From contig OV277863.1 of assembly GCA_922989275.2 (NCBI GenBank), positions 50,822,999 to 50,886,998 on the forward strand: a stretch of DNA of 64,000 nucleotides, in the 5' to 3' direction. The position numbers were made by a program, and so were the translations under genes. Under the pieces are notes generated by a model, which saw only the letters and a list, made by a program, of their open reading frames with translations, was not told the DNA's origin and searched no databases. Below, piece after piece: positions 1 to 13,500 of the stretch (the first letter of the stretch is position 1; the number at the start of each line of letters is the position of its first letter). The stretch is from Gari tellinella (lineage: Eukaryota; Mollusca; Bivalvia; Cardiida; Psammobiidae).

Positions 1-59
1 AGTTATATACCCTAGTGATACCAAGTAATATTTATATACGCTCAATTTACAAGCTGTGT

Positions 60-250
60 TACTGTTAATGGTACATTTGTCTTATGCAAACCACGTAGAC
101 CTAGATCACAGGACTCTTGTAGGAACTCTATAACTAGGATCTGTAATGTTTGATATTGTGCAATAGATTGTAAAAACAAACTGAAATAGTTAAAATTGAA
201 CATGACTAAATTTGAAACTGGATTTTTCCGTTTTCAGTTTCAGGGACGAA
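60..250. repeat. Family K element
   Basis: GTACATTTGTCTTATGCAAA leads into an imperfect hairpin (GATCACAGGACTC / GAACTCTATAACTAGGATC). A shared tail with TTTAAAC-type and GTTTCAGGG motifs follows. It resembles the elements at 24786, 55735 and 60830. Confidence 0.5.
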
Positions 251-422
251 ATGTTTCCTTAGTTCTGTTATTTTGTCTCTTAAAACTTTGGTTTAATCAG
301 TATTTATTTCCAAATATTACACGCATTGTGTCATAGATCTATATTACAGAACGTAATGTCAAAAACATTCAAACATGGATTGGAAAAACAAGTTACTGAC
401 AATTCATGTGAATTCTTCTACA

Positions 423-672
423 TACAGTGGAGAATGTGTTATTCTTTCCCAATAAACGCGTTTACGCTAAAACTATTATTCCCAGTGCAAACAGTTTGGA
501 GCTAGATCAGACGCCGGTTAACCCGGCGTCTGATCAGGCTCCAAACTGTTTGCCACCATGATAAACATGAAATATCAGAAGTGTCCAAAAATTGTTCTTT
601 TCTACGTTTTAGCGCTTTGCGTTTGCGTACGTTTGCGTTCAAACGGGAAAGAATAACGTTTTCTCCACTATA
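423..672 (+). mobile_element. Family A MITE
   Basis: Left TIR TACAGTGGAGAATGTGTTAT, central hairpin GATCAGACGCCGG / CCGGCGTCTGATC, and right arm CGTTTGCGTTCAAACGGG. The right end is mutated to CCACTATA. Confidence 0.9.
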
Positions 673-1370
673 ATTCGTCCTCTCTATGTCACAATAAACA
701 AAAACAGGCGACTGTTATGCAAATAACGAGTTGCATTTATTGAACTACAGCATTTGCATAATGTGAATAATGAATCGTAAACCAGCCTAAATATGCATGT
801 ACATATACATGTAGATCTATTAAGAAATTTATCACAATATCTTAAACCTCACAATTCCATACAGTGATTCAATGAAAACTGACCCTTTACTGTCAGTCTA
901 ACAACAAAACCGTCAATTTAGGTCTAAAAATAACCTCAGCAAAAAACAACTTTGTCACATAATTTGTATGCGATGTGGTCGATTCGCCCATACAAAAACC
1001 AGAGGTAAAAATCTTCATAAGAGAAAAAACTCTGGAAAATGGTACCCGCATGGCAAGTATCGAGTTGCATAAAGCAATACCACGTAGATGTCGGGCCTCA
1101 TCTTCGCTAACAAATTATGTATGCGAACAATATAGACTTGCAATGAAAACACTGGGCAAAACAATAGATAAAACACACTGAATTTGAAATGTGCCGATAT
1201 AGTTCGGTTGAGAAGCTTGCTAGAACTGACCACTTACTATCAATACACGTCAACGTATAATCCCTAGTCACGTGACTTACAAATGGCCCGCTCCTTTGTA
1301 CAGTTGAACAACGATAGGATAACAACGATGTACCGTGGAGCGCTTATAATTCTTTCCACTTTATTTTTAG
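673..1370. other. No recognised feature; intron 5' of the first visible exon
   Basis: AT-rich sequence. The short open frames here have no family resemblance, and no TTC25 N-terminal exon was found. Confidence 0.5.
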
Positions 1371-1502
1371 GCTTTACGTCACGTCCCAGAAGACGTCAAA
1401 TCTCTAGTATGGCGCTCGAAATGTTACCTCAAACTACGGAAGCTTCGTAAGGCCATGGAGGATGTAGATCTCGCCTTGCACCTTGACGTCACAGATAAAG
1501 AG
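1371..1502 (+). CDS. ODAD4: ODAD4 exon (first in window), TPR motif
   Basis: The acceptor ends TTATTTTTAG at 1370 and the donor is GTAAGT from 1503. The exon holds 44 whole codons (phase 0 at both ends), beginning ALRHVPEDVKSLVWRSKCYL. This is the end of one TPR helix pair and the start of the next, matching the N-terminal TPR block of TTC25. Joining directly to the exon at 27965 keeps the family spacing between the DVDLAL helix and GLLQKG. A family E element starts within the donor consensus at 1508. Confidence 0.92.
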
Positions 1503-4500
1503 GTAAGTACAGTACTCTCTCTCTACAACCGCCCGCCGAACAACGGTTCCCTCCTTACAACGACAATTGCTGCAGTTCCCTAAACAGGACAATTATGTAT
1601 AACGCTTTTACTGTTTGCAATATCGTCTGCTTAAATTGTCCACTGCTATTATTTCTTAAAGTTACATATAAGTGTACAATTTGATAGAATAAGTATGAGG
1701 ACGAGTGACAAACAGCTTGAATCCAGATCAGACGCCGCGTTGATCGGTGTTTGATCTGGATTCAAGCTGTTTGAAAATGAAAGGAAAGTCTTAATTTCTT
1801 TCTCTGTAACGACTACCTCAAAACAACACACACAGTCTGTGTCTCCCCTTCTTTGTCGTTGTAGAGAGGGGGCGGTGTACCATACAGTAAGGACTGTATT
1901 CGGCAATGCTTTTAACCCTTTCCCTGCTATTGTGACGTAATTACCCGTCTAACACCTCGCTACTGTATAATCGTCTGCTTAGTTTTTTCGTTTTCTTTTA
2001 TTTATAGAATTTGGAACAAAATGCATTTTTGTCCTGAATACAGTTCTTGCGAAACATATGTCCTTTTTACTTAAACACATTCAGGATATGAGTGACACAC
2101 AGTTTTGATCCTGGTAAGATGTCGCCCCAGCCATCCGTTTCATAAAACATCATATGACAGAAACGGTAGTAGTCTTTAAAATGCATTTAATTTCTGATTC
2201 CTCTATCTAATCCTGTCTTGTGACATCGCTTTGGATTCCAAAGATATGTCACAAGACAGAATTAGATGGGGAAATAATTAATAATTGAGACTTTTATAAT
2301 CCGACTTTTTCGTACCATGTTTAATGAAACGGGCCCCAGGATCCGAACTGGTTTCAAATGTCAGTGATGTCGGCCTCGTCAGTAAAATAGTTAATGAAGC
2401 ATCTACATCTTTAACTGTTTCAACGTCAAATACTACCGTCTGCTATAACCATTCCTTAGACAGAAACAAACGTCTGCTAAAATTTGTCGTTTGAATTTTA
2501 TCCCAGATTCAATTTTCTGAAGTTTTGACTAAGGACATATTGATGCGAGTACAGGTACTAAATTCTTTGGATCCTAATCAGACGCTGCATGAAGTGGCGT
2601 CTGATACAGTGGATAATCTGTTATTCTTTCCCAATTAACGCGTTTACGCTAAAACTATTATTTGCAGTGCAAACAGTTTGGAGCCAGATCAGACGCCGGG
2701 TAACCCGGCGTCTGATCAGGCTCCATACTGTTTGCCACCAAGATAAACATGAATAATCAGAATTGTCCAAAAATTGTTCTTTTCTACGTTTTAGTGCTTT
2801 GCGTTTGCTTACGTTTGCGTTTAAACGGGAAAGAATAACAGATTCTCCACTGTATGATCTAAACTGTTTGCAAAGTCCACTCAATACCTCATCAGTTACG
2901 ATGAAAGGGTTGAGGAAAGGGTCTTGTGTAACATTCTGCACGGTACGTAATGAACATTTGGGATATCATTTACAACCAGTTGAGATCCAGATGAGATCTA
3001 AACACTTTAACGCTAAGGTGACATTAAATTTGCTTATAGGAAAATGCAGAAATATTTGAAATGATTTTGAGACGATACATTGTGACAATGACATAGTATA
3101 TATCATACTTACTGTAAGGCTAATACAGAATACAACTGAATGTTGAATACTGCACGATGTACTTTGAAATTCCGTGCATTTTAATTGTGAACAATTTTAT
3201 CATTTTTCGAATTTATATCTTGAAGTTCTAGACTATCCCAATTATAAAGGAAAGCGAATTTAACTTATCGTGGTCTGATGTTAGCTTATATATGCTATCC
3301 CTTTTCATATTCAGTTAAACATGTATCTTATACATTATGATATTTCAACAGGTTTGATAAGATTATTGCCTTATGCATAGAGGCGTGTGTGGTTTTATTT
3401 TGCAAACTCAATGCCTTTAAATGTAGAAATGGTAATTCTGACATTCTATTTTAACCTGAGTGGCAAACAGTTTTGGTCTGATCAGACAACGGGTTACCCG
3501 GCGTCTGATCTGGCACCAAACTGTTTGCAATGGAAATAATAGTTTTAGCATAAACGCGTTTATCGGGAAAGAATAACGTTTTCTCCATTGCACCCTATTT
3601 GTACTGATAAGTGTTTACTCCTTATGCTGAATTTGTCATCTAGTCTATTCAACGTTTGAAAATCTGTTATTCTTTCCCAATAAACGCGTTTACACTAAAA
3701 CTATTATTTGCAGTGCAAACAGTTTGGAGCCAGATCAGACGCCGGGTTACCCGGCGTCTGATCAGGCTCCAAACTGTTAGCCACCAAGATAAATATGAAT
3801 TATCAGAAGTGTCAAAAAGTTGTACTTTTCTACGTTTTAGTGTTTTGCGTTTGCGTACGTTTGCGTTTAAACGGGAAAGAATAACAGATTCTCCACTGTA
3901 CCAGTTTATGTAGATTTCCAGGCCTGTTTTAAGTATTAATGAAAATTGAAGGCAAACAGTGCAGATCCTGATATCAGGGAGCCCCCTGATCATGGTCTAC
4001 GCTGTTTGTAATATTATATATTTTTTTCAGCATTGAATGAGCTTAGTTTTCTGAGTAATATAGGTCAAGGTCTGCTAAATCGGGGAAAATCTATTTTGTC
4101 GACGCGCGCTCAGGTTGATAATAACTTCCGATTGTGTATAATTTATTTCTTTACTTTATCCCGCCAATGGACGTCTATACTGACAATTCAAAATCAACTT
4201 GAATCCAGTCCAGACACCAAGAACACACTGCGTTTGATCTGGATCCAAACTGTTTGGTACTCGTATCGATGTTTCTTGTCTCAAAAATTCATACAATGTG
4301 AACTTAATTATTTGCAGACGGCAATTTTGAAGCACACTATAAAATGGCGGGACAATGGTTAATAGCAGGATATAAATTATTACACGTATTACAGTTCAAC
4401 CTCTCTATTACGGCCACTAAAACGAAGACAAATTGATTGGATAAAAGACAGGTGATAGCTAAAAGCAAGGTGACAGTAACACAGAAAGCTCCTGTAGGAG

Positions 4501-7500
4501 CTTTCTGTTTTACTGTCACATTGCTTTAAGCAGTCACCTGTCGTAAACATCTTATAATTAACATAATTTAGTGGTTGTAATAGAGGGGTTCAACTGTATA
4601 TCATACGCATACAGGTTTTCATAATAGATTAACACAGTAAAACATCTTTAACGACAGTCAAAATAAGTATCACGTTGGTTCGTTAAGGCCGGTGATAGTT
4701 TAATACATAACGGCAGTACATGTAAGGAAGGAGCTTTCTGCATTACTTCGTACGGCATTAAGAAATGACATACTTTATTAAATCTCAACCCTTTTTTACT
4801 GACTGGTCGTTTACGAGAGTATGCACTGTACCTAAAGCATTGTATTTGCATCTCTGTTCTAACTGAACATAAACTTTTCTTTCAAACAATATCGAACTTC
4901 GATATCTCGAACTCGGTTAAGTCGAACATACCCATACTTCAAAGTTAAAACGCGGCTCACCAAAACACGGGTACAGTGGAGAATCTATTATTCTTTCCCG
5001 TTTAAACGCAAACGTACGCACACGCAAAACACTAAAACGTAGAAAAGTACAACTTTTTGACAATTCTGATAATTTATGTTTGTCATGGTGGCAAACAGTT
5101 TGGAGCCTGATCAGACACCGGGTTACCCGGCGTCTGATCTGGCTTCAAACTGTTTGCGCTGCAAATAATAGTTTTAGCGTAAACGCGTTTATTGGGAAAG
5201 AATAACAGATTCTCCACTGTACGCAATATCGGATAGTTCGAGTTGAGGGAGTTAGTGATATCGAGGTTCGACTGTACAATGTGATCCTCCCTGGAACGTG
5301 TTCAGACAATTAGTTTATCCAGATAACAAGTACGTCCAAATCTCAATAAAAAGAACACTCTCGAGTCGAATATACCGTCTTTCACTGTCTATGACGCCAA
5401 CACTCGCCTTTCCAAACACTAAGGATACTATTACGATGTCGCATAACACGGCGTCTGATAAGAATCCAAACTGTCTGACGTTCGTTTATTCTCTATTACT
5501 GGATGGCAGATTAAAGCAAGGTGACAGTAAAAACAGAACGCTCCTAAATAAGCTGACGTTAAAACCTTATAATCATTCCAATTAAGGAGTCGTAATATAG
5601 GGTTTACTGTACTGTTTTATTCGCAAATTGGCTTTTGTTTTGTTTAACCCTTTACCCCATAGCATGTTTCTAGTTTTAAAGATAGGTGGCTACATGTACT
5701 ACTTAAAGCAGGTTAAAAGTAAAGCAGAATGTGCCTTAAGGCATATTCTGCTTTACTTTCAGCCTGCTTTAAGCTATAATCTGCAAGGAAACTGAAAATA
5801 TTTCTAATGAATTATATTCATGACTGTATTAATTGGAACTGTTTTCTTCAGCGGAGGATAAATTAAATGCGCTAAAAGTCGCTTCTATTGGGGAAAGGGT
5901 TAAACATATTTTATTCTTATAAACGTGCAATAAATGTTATTACATATCATAGTACAAAAGGATTAGGTCGAAAGCATAATGCTTATGGAGACCCTCTCCT
6001 CAACACTGATATTTTACACAGGTGGAACAAATAAATTTGTACAATACCACCTCTCCATCACGTCCACCTAAACTTTTCCAGTTGGTAGTTTAAAGGGCAG
6101 TGGAAGTCTCAGAGGAAGATGAAAGCAAAACAGAAGGATAAATAAAGGGGCAATCCGCTCTACTTTCATCCCGCCTCCAGCAAATTGGCTTAATGACCCA
6201 GCACACCAAAGTGTTAGTTATTCATGTAAGAAATATGACATTTGGAATTGAGGGATTCTACCATATAAAGTCTACCTTATTTATGTATGTATTATGATGC
6301 AGCGCTCCATCTCTACAACGGCCCTCCGAACAACGACCCCCCTTACAACGACACTCGCCGTATTTCCCTTAACGGGATAATTAAGTCTAACTCTTTTACT
6401 GCTGCAATTAAGATTGTCGTCTGCTGTTTTCTCTCACAGTAATATATAAGTGGAGATTTTGATATATTACATATATTTTACCAGTGACAAACAGCTTGAA
6501 TCCTGATCAGACGCCACGTTACGTGGCGTCTGATCTGGATTCAAGATGTTTGCAAATGTAAGCCAATTTCAAAGTGGCCCTCTCTATATCAACTCCCTCC
6601 GAACAACACACACAACATGTGTCTCCCATTGGGTGTCATTGTAGAGAGGGAACACTGTATTGACATCTCTATGTAAATAGTAACCTCAGTTGGGTGATGA
6701 CTATTGCCAAGGCAATTTGCATCTCATCAGAAATTAGTTAACTTATTACTTCTACAGAAGTACAACGCTTTTTTATTTTGAATAAATACATTGATTAACC
6801 CTTCTCTGCATTTTCTTGAATGTCCTGACATTTTCAACCAAAATTCGTTAGTAGTTGTTGATTGCTATATTAATTGAATATATCTTACTATTTAATCATA
6901 TTGGTGTTTAATGTCTCACAAGCCATACTGCTAACTTTTGTTTTTTAATTTAAAAACTGAGCGTCTTTATTACGCAGGGCTTCCATAAGTTGACATGAAA
7001 AATCCTAAGATTTCCCAATTTGCCTTTTTCAAGTGCGATTTTACGAATCGCACCTTTACCTTATAGCCTGTTTCTAGTTTTGTTGACATGCGACTACTTA
7101 AAGCAGGATGCAAGTAAAGCAGAATGCGCCTAAAGGCGCATTCTGCTTAACTTTCAGCCTGCTATAAGCTACTACAAACTGGAAAAAATCCGAAGATTTA
7201 GGAAAATTCCGGAGAAATGGCAGCCCTGATTACGAGACGTCAGTCCTTGAAGACCACATGTACATGTATCAATGGACATTTCTTCTGCAAATTTGACGTA
7301 ATAACCCTCTCAAGACTGCACAAGTCACTTCCATCATATAGCATTAATTGTCTACTTTGGAATTATATGCGTTGTTTACTTAAGTAACAACGATGTGAGT
7401 GTAAAACAGTTTGGATCGCACAACGCGGTATGTGATCAGAATCCAAACCGTTAGCATTGTCAGGCTTGACATGCAATGAAAGGGTTTAATCCATTTAAGC

Positions 7501-10500
7501 ATAGAGTCTGCTAGAGGGGCCATTAGCAAACAGCACTGTTTGCTATTCCATATGAAATATTTCGCTATAAGTACAGTGTCTTTATGTCACCCGTTCTACA
7601 TCTATAATGCAATCTACCAGCAAGTATACAGGGAGAGTTCATTGCAATATTCAGGTATACCTTGGAGAAAACGTTATTCTTTCCCAATAAACGCGTTTAC
7701 ACTAAAACTATTATTTCTATAGCAAACAGTCTGGAGCATGATCAGACGCCGGGTAACCCGGCGTCTGATCAGGCTCCAAACTGTTTGTCACCAAGATAAA
7801 CAAGAATTATCAGAATTGTCCAAAAGATGTTCTTTTCTACGTTTTAGTGCTTTGTGTTTGCGTACGTTTGCGTTTAAACGTGACAGAATAACGTATTGGT
7901 TAAACGCTAACACACTTGAAGTTGTCTTTTGCATACTGTTGGTGAATATGATGTTAATTCGCGTTGATAAGTGTAGAAAATAGCGTGTAACAAGTCTCCT
8001 ATTGACAAACACAATTGTTGATCAAATATTGAAAACAACTCAGCACTCAGTTTTGCCACAGAATATAGCAGACAAAACCATAGTTAGTGTGTCGTGTGTA
8101 ATTCTGTTAAGTTTTAATGGTGTTCCTTCTCTCTAAAATACAATTTGTTCTGTTTATCTCTGACAAATGATTAAACCCAGTCTGGCGTCCTCTATTTGAA
8201 ATTCGAGGAACGTTAACAATAATGGCTTAAGCCTATTATGATATCGTGCTTCTGCAATAATGAAGTCAAATCTCTTCCCCAGTGCAAAAATGTAACTATT
8301 CATGTAGCACTCAGAACTAATTAATTCAATCAACCCTGAAACTTCAAATGGACGATTCCAATTTCCATTTAAGTCTAGTACAATTTTCACTATGCAGGGT
8401 TGTTGCAAAAATAAAACCACTGCAGACCCTGATCAGAGGGCTCCTATTTTTTCATACAATGGAGAATACGTTATTTTCCCCCGTTTAAGCGCAAACATAA
8501 CGCAATCGCATTGCAAGAAAATGTATAAAATGTCAACTTTTTTGACAATTCTAAAAGTTCATTTCAGTCTGGATGACAAACAGTTTGGAGCCTGATCAGA
8601 CACCGGGTTATCCAGCTTCTGACCTGTTTCCAATTCTTTTGCAATAGAAATAATCAGTGTATTTTGCGTGTTAACGTTTTAAAGGGTTCATTCACACAAT
8701 AATAATAAATATGACATGCGTCAGAGGATTCCGTCAGTATCCCCCCCCCCCCCCCCAATTTTTTTTAAATGCCCTCTATTACATATTACAATGGGGAAAA
8801 CGTTATTCTTTCCCGTTTAGACGCAAACGAAACGCAAACGCAGCACACTTAAACGTAGATACAGACACCTTTTCGACAATTCTGAAGAATTATGTTAAAC
8901 TTAGTGGCAAACATTTTGGAGCCTGATCAGACGCCGGGTTACCCGGTGTCTGATCTGGCGCCAAACTGTTTGTAATAGAAATAATAGTTTTAGCGTAAAG
9001 CGTTTATTGGGAAAGAATAGCGTTTTCTTCACTGTAGTACTATAGTACAAAAAATGCAACCAATCAACACATATCGAGACATACACTGTTGACTATTAAT
9101 TGGGCTACCGTGGTCCCTCTCTAACACCAACTGGGAGACAAACAATGTGGGTGCTGTTCGGAGAGATATGTCATAGGGAGTGACATAAGCTTACATTTGC
9201 AGACAGCTTGAATTTTGATTCAAGCTGTTTGTCACTCGTCCTTTTGTTCCTGCTGTCACAATGTCCAACATGTTGTTTTGAGAAAAATAGCTAACGCGAA
9301 TTTTAAGCAGACACCATTGCAGATGTAAAAAGGTTAAACTTAATTGCCTTGTTTGGGGAATAGCCGCAAGCGTTGTTGTAAGGAGGGAAATCGTTGTTAA
9401 GAGGGCCATCGAAGGGAGGGAAAACTATATTCTAGTTACTATGTATTTCAAAGGATTCATTGCCAAAAAAGTATAAGCATGACGAACAATAAATATCCTT
9501 CAGTCTCTGAACCAGGTCGGCACTGCTTGCAAGTACTATATAAATACTTGTGTGCTTGTTTCTCGCCCAGTAAGGGTTGACTTAACTCAGTGATCACCGA
9601 AAGCAATATATTACATTATATTGGGGTTAGTTAGAACTGATGGCATTAAGGGCATGGAAAAGAGTGCATACAGCTCATTTGTGAGCTTTCTAAATTACCT
9701 GTGTCATGTACTGGCAATCACGTGTCTTTTAAGATCATCATTTTCCTTAAATAATAGATCGTTTAACAAAAGTTTGAAAGTAGATTCACTCCTGTATCAA
9801 GCGGCCACTCAGTGAAGTAGCGTGTATACTTCCTAAAACATGTGACTACTTAATTCAGGAAGAATACAATGCAGTAAACTCCTTTAACCCATTACCACAT
9901 AGCCTGTTTCTAGTTTTGAAAATAGGTGACTACTTAAAGCAGGTTGAAAGTAAAGCAGAATGCGCCATATGGCGCATTCTGCTTTACTTTCAGCCTGCTT
10001 TAAACTATTACCTGCTAGAATAAGGACAGTATTAAATATGACACATATTCATTACGGTATAATTTGGAACTATTTTCTCCATCGGATGAATAAAATGAAT
10101 GTGCTAAAAGTCGCTTCTATAAGGGAAAGGGTTAATACAAGAATTCTGTAGATGCTTTACAATATGTCTTTGATCTTAATGCTAAGCAATCTATTGCTGC
10201 TTTATTGGACTAATCTGCTTTAAGGTTCCGGTATGGCTTCAAATAAACTGATATAACTGAAATAAATATGTATGAGCAGCCATATGAATTTAGTTAGAGA
10301 GAACTGTTAACATTGTGTAAGATAAAAGAGGTCTTCAAATGTACGGATAGAAGTACTAAGTCGACATGTATAGCGGAAATGAACTTTTATCAATGAATGC
10401 ACATGTAGTAAAACAATAAATATATATTGCAAACAGTTGAAACCAGATAAGACGTCGAGTAACCCAGCGTCTGATCTGGCTCTAAACTGTTTGATCGGCT

Positions 10501-13500
10501 CTAAATGACCTTCTTGTGCCGATGGACCGTAAAACACCAATCATTCATTCATTCATTTTTCTAAACTGTTTGAAGCTCAAATAAATCAGGTCTGCGTTAA
10601 GATTCAGTATCAGGCAACTATTTCCAAACCTAAAAGCCTTATTATTCCAAACAAGCCCTATGTTGTGCATACAGTGGAGAATCTGTTATTCTTTCCCGTT
10701 TAAACGCAAACGTACGCAAACGCAAAGCACTAAAACGTAGAAAAGTCAACTTTTGAACAATTCTGATAATTCATGTTTATCTTGGTGGCAAACAGTTTGG
10801 AGCCTGATTAGACGCCGGGTTACCCGGCGTCTGATCTGGCTCCAAACTGTTTGCACTGTAAATAATAGTTTTAGCGTAAACGCGTTTATTGGGAAAGAAT
10901 AACAGATTCTCCACTGTATATGTACTCATTAGAATTGTCTCGAAGAGAAGAGTCACACCATAAGACTTAATGTACAAATTAAAGAGAAAATGTTCGAACA
11001 ATTGAGTGTCCGTCTGATCCTTGGAGTTAAGTAAGTGCATGCCTAAGTAATGAACGCTGCGCATGTGTTTGCTGGAAGATTTCATTATACACGTACGTGG
11101 ATACAGTGGAGAATCTGTTATTCTTTCCCAATAAACGCGTTTACGCTAAAACTATTATTTGCAGTGCAAACAGTTTGGAGCCAGATCAGACGCCGGGTAA
11201 CCCGGCGTCTGATCAGGCTCCAAACTGTTTGCCACCAAGATAAACAAGAATTACCAGAATTGTCCAAAAGTTGTTCTTTTCTACGTTTTAGTGTTTTGCG
11301 TTTGCGTACGTTTGCGTTTAAACGGGAAAGATTAACAGATTCTCCACTGTACATCAGCTATTTTATGTGACACAGTTATGTTAAACCCTTTACCTCATAG
11401 CCTGTTTTAGTTTTGAATTCAGGGGACCTCTTAAAGCAGGTTGAAAGTAAAGCAGAATGTGCCTTAAGGCACATTCTGCTTTACTTTCAGCCTGCTTTAA
11501 GCTAAAATCTGCTAGGCTATATAAAATATTTGTAATGGTAATTGTTCATGAGGGTATAAACTGAAACTATTTTCTTCAGCGGAGGAATAAATTAAATACG
11601 CTAAAAGTCGCTTCTATGGGGGAAAGGGTTAAACAGCAAACAGTGCAGGTCATGATTACACACCGCAATTTGTGGCGCCTCATCAGGATACACAATGTTT
11701 GGTAACGTCTCCTTTTGTACTCAATTTGTATTAAAGGTTATAAAAACTTAACCAAGGTTACAGGCATGCTAAATCAAACAGGAACTTAAAAGGGAATTAT
11801 ATGTTAAAGACTTTTCCTCAGTCCTTTGAAAGAGTCCCCCCATTGAATTTGAGGTGTCAATGTTACTGTCAAAGCATGTGCAGCACAGCATGTGCAGCAC
11901 ATGCAGCCGGTGGGTATACCAATCTCAGTTTACCTGGTGAGAACCAGATTATACTCACGCTCTAGTGCTTTTCAATGGTTATTTCTAACCAAACTATCAA
12001 ATATAAAGGTCGGGTCTCACATGAGACATTTCAATGGTTCTTTGCTAACGGTATGTCCACAAGACCCATGCTCTTTGCAATTGAATTGTCTGGCAAGGTG
12101 CTATGACCAAAAGGTCGTCAGGAGATGTCTTTAAAGCATCTTAACTTGTAAAACTGGCAACAAGAATGGATCGTCAGCGTCGCATTCAGACTTAATCTGC
12201 ATGTAATCAATCTTGAAGGACACCCGTTTCTCATTTTGTTGAAATTAAAATAGTTTAAAATAAACTTGAACAGATGTTTTCACAGACGCCAAGTTTATTC
12301 TTTCACTGTCAAATTGGTTACTGGTTACAATTTACCTGCAAATTATTTCACCGTTATATATATAACTCCGCCCACTATGAACATCTATTATCTGAACGTT
12401 TATACGTCGACAAGTAGAATAATGAAAACAAGTAACGTTTACATTCGCCTTGTAACGTTTTTATATAACCTATTAATATATATGTTTAACTTTTAGTAAA
12501 CGTACAAATCGAAACTGATTAGAGCCAGTTAGAAAGAGGGCGGAGAGATACAGACCCAGTTAGGATTTAGTACCTATTCTCCACTGGAATGGATACAAGT
12601 AATGTTTGTAAACATTTAAGAACTGAACAACGTCTGATTATGCCATATCTTATTGTGTTTTATAATTTCTGTATCAAAACTCAATTCACACATACGATTC
12701 CTCTGTAGTACGTTCTCTACGAGTGTAAGATGTCCGTTCGTCCCCGATGAAATTGCAAGTTTAAACAACTCAGCGGGTTAAACTTTTTTTATACACGTAC
12801 GTACAGTGGAGAATCTGTTATTCTTTCCCAATAAACGCGTTTACGCTAAAACTATTATTTGCAGTGCAAACAGTTTGGAACCAGATCAGACGCCGGGTAA
12901 CCCGGCATCTGATCAGGCTCCAAACTGTTTGCCACTAAGATAAACATGAAATATCAGAATTGTCCAAAAGTTGTTCTTTTCTACGTTTTAGTGCTTTGCG
13001 TTTGCGTACGTTTGCGTTTAAACGGGAAAGAATAACAGATTCTCCACTGTATAGAGATATCTATGACTCTAAACAGTGGCGTGTTATGATTTGCCAATAA
13101 GCCTGTTTATGCCAAAACAATTATTTCCATTGACTATTGCAAAATAATTGCCAGGTAATTATAAGCTGTGAGTTGAGTCTGAGATCGTTATCAAGCATTT
13201 GATAATTCAGATTTGAGATCTTGCTGAGCAAAAGCTCAACATTTTACCAATCTAATGCTTGAGAACAACATCAGTCTCAACTAAGATAATCACGATTCAA
13301 TCGTTTGAATGCAAACAGTTAAATCAGGCGCCTTTTTTATAAAACAGTTAAACTGTGTCACATGTTTTTTTTTTTATCAAATTGGAAATGCCTTTAAATG
13401 AAATTGAATATTTTCAATTTCAATTCTTTTTCTATTCTACTTTCATCTGTTTGAAAATTGCCATTTGCATATTTAGTGTTGCGATTTTCCTTATTTAACG

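Noticed and set aside
1..1370. Upstream ODAD4 exon within the first 1.37 kb
   Set aside because: No frame there encodes the expected N-terminal TPR pattern with a phase-0 donor. The missing exon or exons probably lie before the window.
8741..8756. Poly(C) tract as a regulatory quadruplex site
   Set aside because: A single homopolymer run with no adjoining gene feature; best treated as simple repeat.
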